A stretch of 64,000 nucleotides of DNA from Globisporangium splendens (GCA_006386115.1 VFIW01000117.1:62001-126000); one strand, 5' to 3'. Shown: positions 32,244 through 44,787, counted from the stretch's first letter. Translations and numbers: made by a program. Notes: generated by a model from the sequence alone, not told the origin.

Positions 32244-32448
32244 GCACCTTTGTGAGAACTCTGTAAACCTGAATGCTGGTGCCTGGGTAGCACGTGAGTC
32301 CTTCCAATCATGGATGTATTGTGTATATTCAGCGCAAGAAAAGACACCGCAGTTGGAAATAGATCTCAACCTGCGCGCAAACCGACGCACTCACTGATTA
32401 CATCTCTCCTTACGATGCGTGGATCTTGATTTTTTGCCGCAAGTGCCA

Positions 32449-33646
32449 TTACGCGTCGTCGTTGTTCGCTTGTGTCTTTGCGAGCGCGAGAATCGTGAAG
32501 CGCACTTCGCCTTCATCTCGCGCCATGAACTTTTGAATCACCGCACAAGCATCCTGCACAATACAAATGCAATAAGGAGTTAGAGGTACTCTGGTGAAGC
32601 ACCGACGAAGGTGTGAAGCATGATTTGAAACTCACCTTGAGCAGGTTTTCTTGTGTGGTTGGTCCATGGTTAATGGGAAACTTTTTGCGTCCATCGAGTT
32701 CATACAAATGCCCACCGACGTGGCTAATGCATGCAAAATGGAGGCATACCAACAACTCAATGGGTCAGTACCAATATGGCCACTCCATCCCCAGGCTCTT
32801 TGTCTCTTACCTGAAGCAGATGAAATGCGTATTGATGGGGTCATCTACACTCTCCAGTTGCTCGGATTGGCCAGCGTCGGCGGCACTGCTGTGCGTTTCT
32901 TCCAGCTAACGCATCATCATAAAGCACAGAAACAGGCTTTAGTATCCAGTAAATAAAACCACCATCACATCCTTATACGATGACTATTCCCTCAAATACC
33001 TCGTTGTCGTTTTCCAAAAATTCCGCGATCTCGTCGGGCGTCTTCGTCTCGGTCTTGTTGAACAGCTTGCCCAAATAGCTCGATGGGTCTGCGAATGAAA
33101 CAAAACGATACAATGCCTTAATCAAAAGCACCCACCCACCAGTGCTGGGTACAACACAATCGCAAGTGCGGCGTACCGAGCGTGATATGCTGGCGCATGT
33201 TCCCGATCGCGTGCAGGATCCCAATCGTGCCGCACGCGTTCCCAACGGTTTGGTGCATGTAGTACACGGAGTCGGACACCACTTGGCCATCGCGCAGGAT
33301 CTTTCCTTCCTCCTCCTTCGCAAACGCTTCGGTCTACATCCGCAATGCGCACAAAGCAAAGTAAGTACTACATCTACTACACTGAGCACATGTATATATA
33401 TAGACACAAAAATCACAGCGCAAAGGGGGAAACATATCAACGTACATGTGGCTTGATCGGGAAGAGCATGATGACGCCGAGCACGGGCGTGGGCACCATC
33501 TCGAGCGCCCAGTCCTCGGTGCTGAGCACGTCGCAGAAGCTGAACTCGGCCGTGGGGAAGCCCATCTGCTGCACGTACGTGTTCATCACCGCGGGGTTCG
33601 ACTCGAGGGGGAACCACCGCTTGCCACCATCGCCGTTGTCGCTCAT
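32449..33646 (-). CDS. Ubiquitin C-terminal hydrolase, UCH family (UCHL3-like)
   Basis: Six exons: 33646-33446, 33333-33178 (approximately), 33088-33000, about 32917-32812, about 32734-32638 and about 32553-32449. The start is [15 protein letters not shown]. All features of peptidase family C12 are present: the oxyanion Gln and catalytic Cys in [20 protein letters not shown], the catalytic His in [21 protein letters not shown] with the following Asp, and the C-terminal helix [18 protein letters not shown]. The length (about 230 residues) matches UCHL3. It should release small adducts from the ubiquitin or NEDD8 C-terminus in the cytosol. The loop exon between LENDNE and HFICF is acidic and variable, as in the family. 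Confidence 0.93.
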
Positions 33647-33932
33647 GTTGCCTGTTGCCTTCTTGTTTCTTTTTGGGGAAAGCACACCTTGTGAAAAAAG
33701 TTCAACCCAGATCCATCTGACCGAATAGAAGTCCGGGGTGCAACATACCGGTATTTGCATATAAATATCAAGTACAATCAATCGTTACGCATCAAGAGGA
33801 TACTGGCAAATAGAAGACCGATGTGTATTTGATCTAATTCAGCGTCTGCCACACTATATATCGCCCTAAATTAGCGTTATCGAGGGATGTTGGCCACTGC
33901 CTATATCAGGCGCACATCTTGCAGGTTGCAAG

Positions 33933-35384
33933 TTACAGCTCATGCTGGGCGAGGCAGGTGAGGATGGCGCGACCCCAGAAGGCTTCGACAGCCTCGAGGA
34001 CGTCGGCCGCCACGACCTGCGCGGTCTTGCGGTTCGCGACGACGAGCACTGCCGCCGTGGCGACGATCGAGCCGCGACTGCGCTGCGCCAAGTCCAACCT
34101 GTAGGACACGGGAAGGAAGAGAGACGCAGGTCATCCATCATAAGGCACACACGTTCGATGGAAACAATGTGAGGAGACACGTACAAATGGAAGGTCTCCA
34201 TCTCGAGCGTGTGCAGGTCGGGGTACTTTGCGATGAGGTTCTCCGCGGCCTTTTCGTTGCGGTCGTCAAACGCCGAGTTGATGCGTCCTGGGGGATGCTA
34301 TAGTCAGTATATTGCGTGTGTAAGGCTTGATGGACAACAATCACGAATTGAAGTACCTTGCGAGCTGTAGAAGGAGCACGCGGTCGCGTTGAGTCCGTTG
34401 TACACGCCGAGCTTGTGGCGATCGGCTGATGCCGCGACGGCGGGGATGGCTTGCAGTTCCTGGAGCTGACCTTCCATGATTTTGAGCAGCTACCAAGAGA
34501 ACAGCAAGAAATCGAGGTAAGCGACGATGTCCTTTTGATGAAGATGCTTTCTCCTGGTCAGTATTGTGGACCATACCGAGGTGGACAATGGTGCCGATGC
34601 AGGCATGATGCGCGACACGCGGTAGCACTTTTCCTCCTCCTGCTCGTCAAAGAATGCGTCCGGGTCGCGCACAATGGACACGGACCCCGTGCCGCTGACC
34701 ACGACGCTGCCCGGGACGACCTCCTCCTTGAGTCCGCCGCACGTGCCAAAGCGGATGACCGCCATGGGACCTTCCACGATCGCACGGGTCTCGCGCACCA
34801 CAAAGTCCATGTTGGACGTTCCCTTATAAAAACAAACAACATATGGGTCAGCGTTATGCATTACCACCTGAGCATTTCGTAAGCGATTTCGTACCATTCC
34901 CGTAGCGATGATGGAGACCGGAACGCCGTGTATCTCGCCCGTGAATGTCGTGAACCCGCGAGACGACTCGTACGTTGCAAACGCGCCATTGTCGAGCAAT
35001 GCCGCAAGCAACCGTGCGCGATCGAGGCTCCCCACCGACACAATGCGGTTCGCCACTAACACACACACACACATACGCATAAGCAAGTCAGTCGATTGCA
35101 TTAGCCACCGCACACTCAAGTTGCAATTTCGCACCTTCGCCGGCTTTGACGCCGAGATGCAACACCGTGCCGTCCGCGTGCTTGGGCATCGCGTTCGTGT
35201 TCTGGTACAACATGGCGGTCCTGTCTTGCTCTTGCGCTCTTCTCTCCAAGTGGTTAAATGAGAACTGGGGCACGACGGCATCTGAGTCCCTTCCAGGGGA
35301 GGATGGGGCTCGTCCACTCGGAGGATGCATCGTAAGCAGCGCCTGTATGACCAGAGGAGACCTTCTCAGTGCGTCCATCTTCAT
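33933..35384 (-). CDS. Uridine phosphorylase
   Basis: Spliced gene from the ATG at 35384 (MKMDALRRS) to the TAA at 33933. Recognisable segments in order are: VLHLGVKAGEG; VANRIVSVGSLDRARLL; FTTFTGEIHGVPVSIIATGMG; MAVIRFGTCGGL (phosphate/ribose site region); PGSVVVSGTGSVSIVRDPDAFF; LGVYNGLNATACSFYSSQ; and HTLEMETFHLY, where the EME pair is the ribose-binding signature. At least six exons are separated by introns of about 50-80 nt; a CA run (about 35058-35071) sits in one of them. The family cleaves uridine with phosphate to uracil and ribose-1-phosphate in pyrimidine salvage. The C-terminus ends in a hydrophobic helix (ILTCLAQHEL). Confidence 0.9.
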
Positions 35385-35472
35385 CAGCCCCCTTTCCTAA
35401 TTATAGCTTCACAGTGCACATGGTCGAGTGTGTTGCCTACATCGTGTCAAGTTTGAGTAATAGGACCCTTAT

Positions 35473-38400
35473 TTGGTATTGAGCCCATCATTCCCTCTTA
35501 TAATTGCTTTGCGTGACATCCTCGTATTTGAGAGGGTATGCAGAATGATGGTAGATACTTTGAGTGGCATCGTTTCAAGATCTTTTTCATCCATTTTCGA
35601 AAAGCTGCTCAAGGAGACACTCGGACAGCGCTCTCTCGCTGTTTGCGCACATCTGCTGCATCTCGCCCAGCATCCAAACTGCACACACACAGCTCCAATG
35701 GCGTCTGCTTCATTGCCACCACCATCGACACAGCCGTGCGCGTTCCTGTCGTGGGATGCTGCGCTCGGGCGGCGCATCTGTCCATTGGTGACGTTTGGCG
35801 GGCGTGACCCAGTCACACTTACGAGCCGCCTTGTGTGCGTTACCCCGCCGCTCGCAGACCGCGAAGAACTCTCGAATGCGTCCGATGTACGTGGTGCCGT
35901 GGCGCTGGTTGTTCGCGACGGATGCTCGTTTGCGCAGAAGGCGAGACGCATCCAGGCAGCAGGCGCGATTGCGATGATCATTGCTAATAATGTGCGAGAA
36001 GAACCGTTCGCTGCGTTCACAATGAGGGAATCCGAAGACGAAGCCACATTGGGCAACCAGGACGTACCGATCACGATCCCATGCGTGATGATGTGTCTGT
36101 ATGACGTGCGCGAGTTGTTCAAACAGTATCCCCCGTCTGTGCAAACTGGGATCATGACGCTTGAGGTCATGGACACAGCAAAGAGTGACGTTGACCAGAT
36201 CATCCAGGAATGCAAACGGCAACGGCGGCACGCCATTCAACAGCACGATAGCGCGGGCGACTCGAGTAGCGACGTTGGTGGTGGATGGATAAAAAGGAAA
36301 CCTCCTCGATTATGAAACTCCTTGATCCACAAACACTCTCGAAAAGTCAAAGACAAAACTCGCCTAGAGTCGCATTCCAACAAGCTACTGATCCAGCAGT
36401 CGCGAGTGCAAATCCATTGAGGAATAGTGTTCGTGTTGGCAGCGATATTCCAGCAGATTCAGCACCACTCACTGCGGCACATCCGTCAAAGGAGGAATCG
36501 AAGACAATCGTCAAGTCTCCACTCTTCGCATTCGTCCAGTGGTCTTCAGATGCGAGCTTTTATCAATGCCACTACGCTCCACTGCCCGATTTCTGCCTGG
36601 CAGGGAACAATACGATTTACGAGGGCACGCTTGTTGCATGCGATCCGATCTTAGCTGACGAGCCGCAATTACGGAATGCTCATGATCTATCGAATGCGAC
36701 CGCGCTCGTGAAGCGAGGCGCGTGCACTTTTTCCGCCAAACTAGAACGGATTCAGCGCTGCGGAGCTGTTGCTGCGGTCGTCGGGAATGACGACGTGAAG
36801 AATCCTGATGCAGCATTCGTGACGAGCGTCGATAAAACCAAAGTCGATCACGTCACGATTCCGTCGGTGACGGTCTCTGTCAATGTTTTCGATCAGCTTG
36901 TGGTGGAGAAAGCCTCGTACGTTCGAATCCTGTGCTTCTCGGGTGATTCGGCAGCCGCGTCCATGCTAAATACTGGGATTTCGATTTCGTTGGCCGAGGT
37001 GCCGATGCCGAGCGGTGCCGGAGGAAGCGAAGAAGACGACGTGCTTCGGCAATTCCACGAGGCGTGTCGACAGGGAGACCATGGTGGCCGTCAGCGAATC
37101 CTCGACGAAAACTGTAGTGATGATTTGGAAAAACGAGAGCTCGTGAAACGACTGGACGTCAATCACCTCACGTCGCTACACCACGCGTGTGTAGGCGGCA
37201 GTGAGCTTGTTAATTCGTCTCGGTGCGTCCGTCGATACCATGGATACCGCGATGCAGACGCCACTCCATGCCGCGTGTCTCCACGGCCATTCGAGTTGTG
37301 TCCGACGACTTGTGCAAGCTGGAGCTGTGCAACCAGCAGTGGGCGACATTGGCTCGATGACAATGAAGCAGAACATTGGTGGATCGACGCCGCTTCACTA
37401 CGCTGCTGCTGCGGGGAGTACGGATTGTTTAGAGATTCTTCTCACCGCGAATGCTCGCGTCGACGGCGATGGCAAGTACTTGTTCGAAGGTGTGAGCGTC
37501 GTGGATAACGACGGCGCGACTCCACTGCACATCGCATGTCGAAGCGCGCACACCGACTGCTCAATGTACCTCATTGCGGCGAGTGCAGACTTGGATGCTG
37601 TCGATAAGAGTGGATATACTCCGTTGCGGATCTGTTGTGAAATGGTCGACGATCCGGAATTCGAAACAGCCTCGTTGCACGTGATTGAGAAGTTGGTGTC
37701 AGCTGGAGCGACGATGCGATAGCAACACGACGAGCAGGGTGCCCTCGACTCGAACAGCTTGTTTCTCGATCATATTGAGTCCAAGACCCTGAAGCGGGAG
37801 CTCGAAGTCATGTATCTAAGGCACGAAGCCCAGCTTTCCCAGCGTCGATACGATAGTGCACAGCAGGAGAACAGTATTCTGAAAGCGCAAATCTCCCAAT
37901 TGCAGATCGAGATGAAGCAACTCACGCAACAAAATGCGCTCGCCTTGAAAACGGATGCGGTGCGGATCAACTCGATTCAGACGCAACAGGCTCAGATCGA
38001 GCAATTGCATGTCCACATGAAGACCATTCTCCAGCTCTTGCAGTCACAAAATGAAGGCGGCATCCTTCCTTCTGAGACCGCTGTGGTACCATTTCACGTG
38101 GCTCATGCTAATCCGCTGCCAGGCACTGGCACGATTCTAACTGCTAGTACTGCCTATCGCCCCGAAGAAGAAACGTTAGCCCAAGAAGAAGCGTTGGTCC
38201 GTGACCTTGGGAGAAAGTTTTGTCGGGAAAAGAAGTTCACCATAACCGAGATGTACTTCGAGAAATCGCTCGAGCTGTTCCCACTTCCTGGTGTGCAGCG
38301 ACTCGTGCAGCAGGCCAGAAGACTTCGTCGAGACGCTGAGCAACGCAAGAAATCGTCGGCAGCGTCTTGCTTGAGCGAGAAGCGCATTCTTGGTAAATCG

Positions 38401-39401
38401 AAACTTATCGAGGAATTCCGAAAGTCACTTGTCAAATCCAACGCCCCCGAGAATGTGCGTCAATCGATCGAGCGCGAAGTCAGCAAGTTGGACTCGCTGC
38501 AAGAAGGGTCTTCGGAATTCGAGATGGCGCAGAAATGGATCGAATGACTCGTGATGCTGCCGTGGGGAGACCCGTTCTCGGGGCTACAAAATGCTGAATT
38601 CTATTTGTCGAACCCGGACATTTTCCAGCAAATCAATGCACTTGAAGAGGAAGAACGACGCCGTCACTTGGACCTTGCAGCGCGTACGATCCAACGCGCA
38701 TTCCACGAGCACTACTCGAGCCACATGCTTCGTCGATCGATCGCACCCGCGTGTATCCAATCTGCGGTTCGCGGCTTCCTTGTGCGTCGAGCCAAGCACA
38801 TCTTGCAGCAACAGCGCTATGATGACGAGAGCCAACGAAGCCGATCGGGTGGCTTTGAGGTTGGTACCGGTGGCTGTACCGGCACCCAAGAAAGCGCGAT
38901 CGTTCCTCCTGTAGGCTATTCGAGTCGCGTAGATCCGGCAGCTCTCACGAGGTTGCGTTGCAGAAACAGCAAGGTTGTCGCCGATGCTCACTTTATCCAA
39001 CCCCCCACGATCCGAGGACAAAACTGCATTCGCCGAGTGGCTCGCCATTTCATGTGCTCCAGCTATTACGCACGGTACCAACGGGTAAAATGGACTTGAG
39101 TAGTGCGCTCACTTCCTCTCCTGGAAGCAGCAGTGACCTGTACTTTGTGTGGAGTCGATGGGGGGATGACAACACGAACAGCAAAAGCTGTCAGTGCATC
39201 CTAAGTGGACCGTACGAGCGACTCGGCCCAGCGCAGCAGCGCTACGAGCGCGTTTTCCGAGAGCAGCACCAAAAGCAGTTTGTCGTCGCCCCACCACTCA
39301 TAGGAGACTCACCAGCAATGCCCCTGTATTTCAGCGACAACCCGAGCGGCGTGCAAGACTCATCTGGTTCGCGCGTCCAGCTATCTACGCTACCGGCTTA
39401 A
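35473..39401 (+). pseudogene. Decayed modular gene: PA-PA-ankyrin-coiled coil-Lon-like helix-IQ-WGR
   Basis: Five consecutive open pieces read as one ancestral protein. Piece 1 (35473-36315) has a protease-associated domain (LVVRDGCSFAQKARRIQAAGA). The frame shifts near 36285-36315 to piece 2 (to about 37205), which has a second PA domain (LVKRGACTFSAKLERIQRCGA) and the start of ankyrin repeats. The frame shifts again near 37205 into further ankyrin repeats (TPLHAACLHGHS, STPLHYAAAAGS, TPLHIACRSAH). An in-frame TAG at 37720-37722 precedes a coiled coil. An in-frame TGA at 38545-38547 falls between KWIE and LVMLPWGDPF, where Lon-type helices carry Trp. IQ-like helices follow (ARTIQRAFHEHY, PACIQSAVRGFLVRRA). 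A last shift near 39050-39090 leads to a WGR-like domain (YFVWSRWG, GPYERLGPAQQ). With several lesions it is very probably non-functional. Confidence 0.75.
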
Positions 39402-39489
39402 TCTGGTCGTAGGAGTAGAGAGAAAAGCTCTCCGTGTTTCCTGTGGAGCACTTTCCAGCAAATTACATCTGTCGAGCAAGTGGATTAGT

Positions 39490-41797
39490 TTAGCCAAGAC
39501 TTGTCGACGTTATGTAAAGTACCTGAGTACGGAGGTACTCGCCTAAAACAATATTAGATTCGTTAATGGATGCTGATTGATCCGAAGAGTTCCCACTTCT
39601 GCGTCGAGCCCCACCGGCCGGGCTCAGACGAATGGGCTTTTCTACTGAGAACTGTGCAGCAGAGAAGTTGGACGTCGATTTGAATGGACGAATCGACTTG
39701 CTGGGCACTTTGTTTTCTTTGTCACCGTCGTCATACTCGATGTCGTACGTTCCGTCGGAGTGTGCGCGTGAGATAGTTCCTTTGAAGCACTTGTCCTTGC
39801 CCATATACAGTGCTTCAATACGCGCGCCAACTCGGTATGATTGGCCCGAGTCATTGCCAGTTGAAGTTGACCGAGAAAACTCTCTGTCGTCGACTTTCAT
39901 GGACGTCTTTGGCAATGACAGGATAAGTTCTGCGGCCACTCCAGTTTCCTTCTCGCCATCGTCATAGTCGATGTCGTATGTTCCATTCAGCCGGCATCGT
40001 GAAATGACACCAGGGTAAAACTTGTTCTTCCCCTTGTACTGTGCTTCGACCTTTTGACCCATTGTGAACTTCTTTTTTGGCACAGCCTCGCTTTCGCTGC
40101 TATCGTTAACTGGTTTCTTGGGCTTGGCAGGACTGGAAGCTTTCAAGCGTATAAGGTCGGCCGCAACGCCAGTTTCCTTCTCACCGTCGTCGTAATCTAT
40201 GTCATACATCCCGTTCAATCGGCATCTTGCTATGACGCCAGGGTACAATTTTTCTTTCCCTTTACACTTTGCCTCAACCTTCTGGACCACTGAGAACTTC
40301 TTCTTCCGATCGTCTTCGCTGGTTTCTTCGCTGGTGAGTGACTTCTTGGGTGGAGATGATGACGCTCTTGGGTGGATAAGGCTCACAGCCACAGCGCTTT
40401 CTTTTTCTCCGTCATCGTACTCAATGTCGCAGCTGCCGTTAAGACGGCACCGAGCAATGGTTGCAGGAGAATGCTTATCTTTGCCTTTGCCTTTAGCCTC
40501 GATTTCTTCTCCCTGTTTGTATTTCTTGGCAGGAGCTGCTGACGAATTATCAGTTGACGAGTCCATTATAGGCTTTTTCACTCCACTCACCGGGCGTTTT
40601 GGACGTATCGGTTCGTCTTCGCTTTGGACAAGATGCTTAGCTTTGATTGGAGACTTGCTCGTCCGAAGGCGGATATTGCTATTAGGCACATGCTTCTCTA
40701 AATCTCCGCTGTCGCTCTCGACGTCACAAGTGCCGTCAAGATGTGCGCTGGGAATCTTCCCGCTGACACACCTGGAAGATCCTTTCAGCTTGTACTCGAC
40801 TCTTTGGCCTTTTGCAAACGTGGCTTCTGACGTTGAACCTTCGTCCTCCTTACTAGGCTGTTTAGCTTCCACTTTGGAGCTCGGAGCTGGTTTCTTCGGG
40901 CTCTTCGGTTTGGGTTTCCCGATGAATTTTGACCGAACGTGCAACTCTACTTCGTTGTCGTCGTACTCGATATCGTACGAGCCGTCTGTACGGCACTTCT
41001 TGATAACACCATCAAAAAACCTCTCCCCTCCCTGAAACCTCGCTTCAATTCGATCTCCAGGGACAAACTTTGGCCCTGATTCCTCATCTGAAGATGCAGC
41101 AGAGCTTTTGCTCGTGCTTTTCTTCTCAGAAAGGCTCTCTGCTCTTACGACTTGAGCACGAGGTACTTCAATAATACCCTCACCTTCAACGTGCTTCTCG
41201 TACTGGCCATTATCAAATTCAATATCATACGTACCATCCGAACGCACTCGAGTAATCACACCGACTTGGTAGTTTCGTTCCCCGAGCGGGATGGCTTGGA
41301 TTTCTTCACCTTTTTGGAAGAAGACTCTCTTCACGCCTCTCGTTCGACTGCGGCTGGACGATTTGGACCGCCTTTCCGACTTTCGCCTCGCACTCCGAGA
41401 CGGTCGTCTGCTCCTGTCCGATGAATCGGAGCCTGACGACGAAGATGAGCTGGAAGATGACGATGACCTAGATGCCGAGTATTTGAGTTTAGACTTGTGA
41501 TTCTTCGAAGCTCTGGTTGTTTTTTGTTGTTGGCATTCAGTAACCGCCCGCACATTTCACATTCTTCCATGTCGTAATTGTTGTCAAACTTGCAATGCGG
41601 GCACTTTATGAACCCTGCGCCATTCCTTCCGGTCGTGGCTTCGAAGTCTCGCATATTTCGTAATGTGTGATCCAGTCTTCAATTTGCTGATGAGAGCAAA
41701 CTCGACAAATCCAACCGTGGCGCGGAAGTGGTGCGACGATGTCTGGACTAGATGCAGCATGATCAACAAAGCTGCCTCTGCGAGCGATGGCCGGCAC
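39490..41797 (-). CDS. Zinc-finger protein with seven Tudor-like repeats
   Basis: The main frame, 41553-39490, has an SR-like Ser/Arg-rich N-terminus. Seven repeats of about 45 residues follow, with spacers of 15-50. Each reads roughly G-x-x-IEA-x-x-x-G-x-x-x-(F/Y)-x-G-x-I-x-R-x-R-x-(D/N)-G-(T/S)-YDI-(E/D)-YDDG-(E/D)-KE-x-x-V. Repeats 5 and 6 are nearly identical (YPGVIARCRLNG and YPGVISRCRLNG). This is the Tudor/Agenet-like pattern for methylated-peptide or chromatin reading. Two other frames just upstream carry zinc-finger-like segments: WICRVCSHQQIEDWITHYEIC (41797-41606) and KCPHCKFDN with CEMCGRLL (41654-41520). They overlap in three different frames, so very short introns or two frameshifts must lie at about 41610 and 41540. 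The true start was not found. Confidence 0.7.
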
Positions 41798-43472
41798 AGC
41801 GATCGGAGGGTGAAAAGAACGCCCGTAGCTCTCTTGAGATGCTTGCAGATTTCTTTAAGCACACATTGGTTTAGACCACACCGGGTGTTAGTTCGCCAGC
41901 ACGCAGAAGAGCATCACATACAAAAAGATAACTTTTCGCAGTCCCGCAGAATCGAGGCAAACACTGTGCGTGGAATAAATCCTGATCGATGGATAGCTTC
42001 GATCACGCTCATCGTTACTACACGTTAACGACACCTGTGATGGGGAGCGTCGTCGTCTTCTGCTTCTTTTTCGACTGTCGGAAGAAAGAAGCCCCACACA
42101 CAAAAATCGCAACCGACAGCATTTGCGCGGATGATATTTAAAGCCTTCGCACCGCATCTGTTTCATCTTCCATGTCGAGCGGCTTAATTTAGCCGCAGGT
42201 GGTTTCAGCAGATGTGGTTGGCGTGCGCGTCAACTGCATCTGATTAACACGCGCACGGTTTCCGAATGGAGTGTCAAGACGGCAACGATATCACGGGACG
42301 AGCGTGTCGAGACGGTAACGAAAGTGGGGGCAAGCGTCTCGAGACGAAAAAGCGGAAGTGATTGCATGTGCGATTCTGCTGTGACGATTCCGCATTTTGG
42401 GCGGGCATTCGGTTGGCTGTTCCGCATTTCGGCAGGGTTTGGATGTTGTACAAAGGTCGCGGGGACTTCGTTGAATTGTTCCGATAATACGTGAAGCAAA
42501 CGATCATTTACGGAATGAAGACGTATTATTTACGAGCGTGGATTTGCGAAATGCTCATGGACCAACATGAAACAGCGTACAGCATTTCTTTGACAGCAGA
42601 AAGTAGGAACTGCATGTCCGTACCTTCTGATGACATAGGTGGGCTTGTTTTGTGCAACCAAATGCGAGCTTGATCATGTGCACCACGTCCCGCCACGTTC
42701 CCTCCCTCCCGCAGCTTACAAATGCATCATCATCCGTCCCATGCCGAGGTAATCAGTCGCAGGTGGGGACCACCAGCGGTCGGTATCCAGTCGACCATGC
42801 GTGTGTCTGCAACGACGCTCAACTGAAGCCTGAACAAAAAAACAAAACCTTCCCAGCTTCAACTTTGACCGCCAGTGAGGATGGGGATGCGTACTGCATC
42901 GCGTTTCTGAAGAAATAAATCAGTGCCGAGACTGTGAGCGTGTTTCTTTTTTCCAAGCGAATGCGAATCTGATGCGCTCTCTATAGCACTCTCCTCTTTA
43001 TTGCCATGAACCACGCTACTTAGACTAAAAAGGCATCCTTTGTATTCACGCTCTCTTTCTCTCTGCTTCGTAGTGCGACGGAACAAAAATGCGGGCAGAA
43101 ATCAACAAAACCGGTTCTAAAAGGACAGCAAAGCTGCCCGTTTATGTCGTCTGCGCCATCTGCAAACTTCAGAAACCTGTCGAATAGCCTACACCATCCA
43201 AGCACCAATTGTCTATGGCCCTTTTCTGTCTCTCGGACCTTGAAGTTGTGAATAAAACCTCGCTTTTTGCTACATGATGCGCGCACGTGACCAGCACAGG
43301 GCCCTCTATTTGGAGTTTGGCCCTCTATTAGGCGCAGGAGAGCGTCATCAGATGATTTGCGAGGGGGCCAAAATGCGGCATGGTGGTCCCGCCCCAACCG
43401 CTCATTCTTATATTTCCCTTCAAGCGCGCAAGCCCCAAGCAGCAGCCAAAGCAATTAGCCGAGAAGAAGACA
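41798..43472. other. Intergenic region, no gene seen
   Basis: 1.7 kb between the 5' ends of two divergent genes. A small open frame on the minus strand (ATG near 42010, MSVIEAIHRSGF) could be an upstream exon of the Tudor-like gene, without firm support. The remainder is unremarkable. Confidence 0.45.
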
Positions 43473-44561
43473 ATGGCCACCAGCAAGAGATTCGCAGGAG
43501 TGCGTTGCTGACGCACAAACGCGCGAGATGCAACGACAGACATGGCTAACGCATGTGTTTGTATCTTTTTTTCTTTGTGACGCCAGGTGGAATTGGGCGG
43601 CACGTCGTGGCTCCTGGCCATCGCCATCGACACGCCGACGAATATCGTCGCGCAGACCAAGATCGACACGACGACGCCAAAGGAGACGCTCGACGCGGCC
43701 ATCGCGTGGCTCAAGACCCAGACCTTCGATTCCATCGGTGCGTTTGTTAGCGTCATACAGACGAGTTGATGCCGCTTGCTGGATTGGTTTGCTCATTCGA
43801 ATGCTTGCATGCACTTTGATGATATCTCTGTAGGCATTGCGTCATTTGGTCCAATTGACCTGAACCGCTCGAGCCCAACGTACGGCTACATCACAAGCAC
43901 GCCAAAGCCAGACTGGGGCAACACGGAGATCGTCGGCGTGTTCGAGCGCGCATTCCCAGGCGTGCCAATCGGTTTTGAGACCGATGTGAACGCGCCAGCG
44001 CTCTACGAAGTGAACCACGGCGGCCACGGCGACATCACAAGCGCGTGCTACATCACTGTCGGCACGGGTGTCGGTATCGGTGTTGCGCTCGGCGGCAAGG
44101 CGGTGCACGGCCACATGCACCCAGAAGGCGGTCACGTGTTCGTGCCACGAGCGCCTGCGGATATCGAGGCAGGCTTTGAAGGCGTTTGCCCATTCCACGG
44201 CGCCTGTGTCGAGGGCATGGTCGCGTCGCCATCCATCGCGGCGCGCACGGATCTCGACCGTCGCGACGTGCACACGCTCAAGGACGACGACCCGATCTGG
44301 GACACGATCGCGCACTACTTGGCGTACGCGTGCATGAACCTGACGCTCATGGTGTCGCCGGAAGTGATCGTGATCGGCGGCGGCATCTCCAAGCGCGAGA
44401 AGCTCTTCGTCTTGATCCGCGAAAAGTTTGAGAAGTTCCTCAACCACTACGTGACATACCCACCCGTGGAGTCGTACATCCGTCCATCGTTCCACCCGGA
44501 CATCGGTCTCGTGAGCTCCATCGAACTTGCGCGCCTCACGCTCTTGGAGCAGCAAAAGTAA
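43473..44561 (+). CDS. ROK-family sugar kinase (fructokinase-like)
   Basis: Three exons: 43473-43499, 43587-43737 and 43834-44561, all joined in frame with GT-AG. The ATG begins MATSKRFAG and the next exon continues VELGGTSWLLAIAIDTP, the ROK N-terminal phosphate-binding motif. Further signatures are GIASFGPIDL, ETDVNAPALYE (catalytic Asp region), ITVGTGVGIGVALGG, and EGGHVFVPR with CPFHGACVEGMVASPS. The last is the His/Cys zinc site characteristic of ROK fructokinases. The tail has VIVIGGGISKRE. The length of about 300 residues is normal. It should phosphorylate fructose (or mannose/glucose) with ATP in the cytosol. The family is mainly bacterial, so horizontal origin is plausible but not shown. 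Confidence 0.92.
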
Positions 44562-44787
44562 GGAAAGACAAGTGGTCGTGTGTTTAGTTGATTTTAGTAG
44601 TATACGTGCATATGTAGCAGCGTCTTTGCCTCTATTGCTTTGTGTGCTTGAAGCTTTTCCTTGTTTCCAAGCGCATAATGTGCCCATTGCGCTATTATAA
44701 ACCCATGAAACCAGCACAAGACGCCGACGCTTCTAGGGGGGTTCTAAAGCCATTAAAGCGCCATTAACCACGCATCCGAGCGCCACA

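Noticed and set aside
40199..41035. A 278-codon plus-strand frame opposite the Tudor-like repeats
   Set aside because: It repeats with the same period as the minus-strand repeats (SFSPSSYSMS words), so it only mirrors them.
43842..44717. A 291-codon minus-strand frame opposite the ROK kinase
   Set aside because: Antisense shadow rich in Arg, His and Asp; the plus strand carries all ROK motifs.
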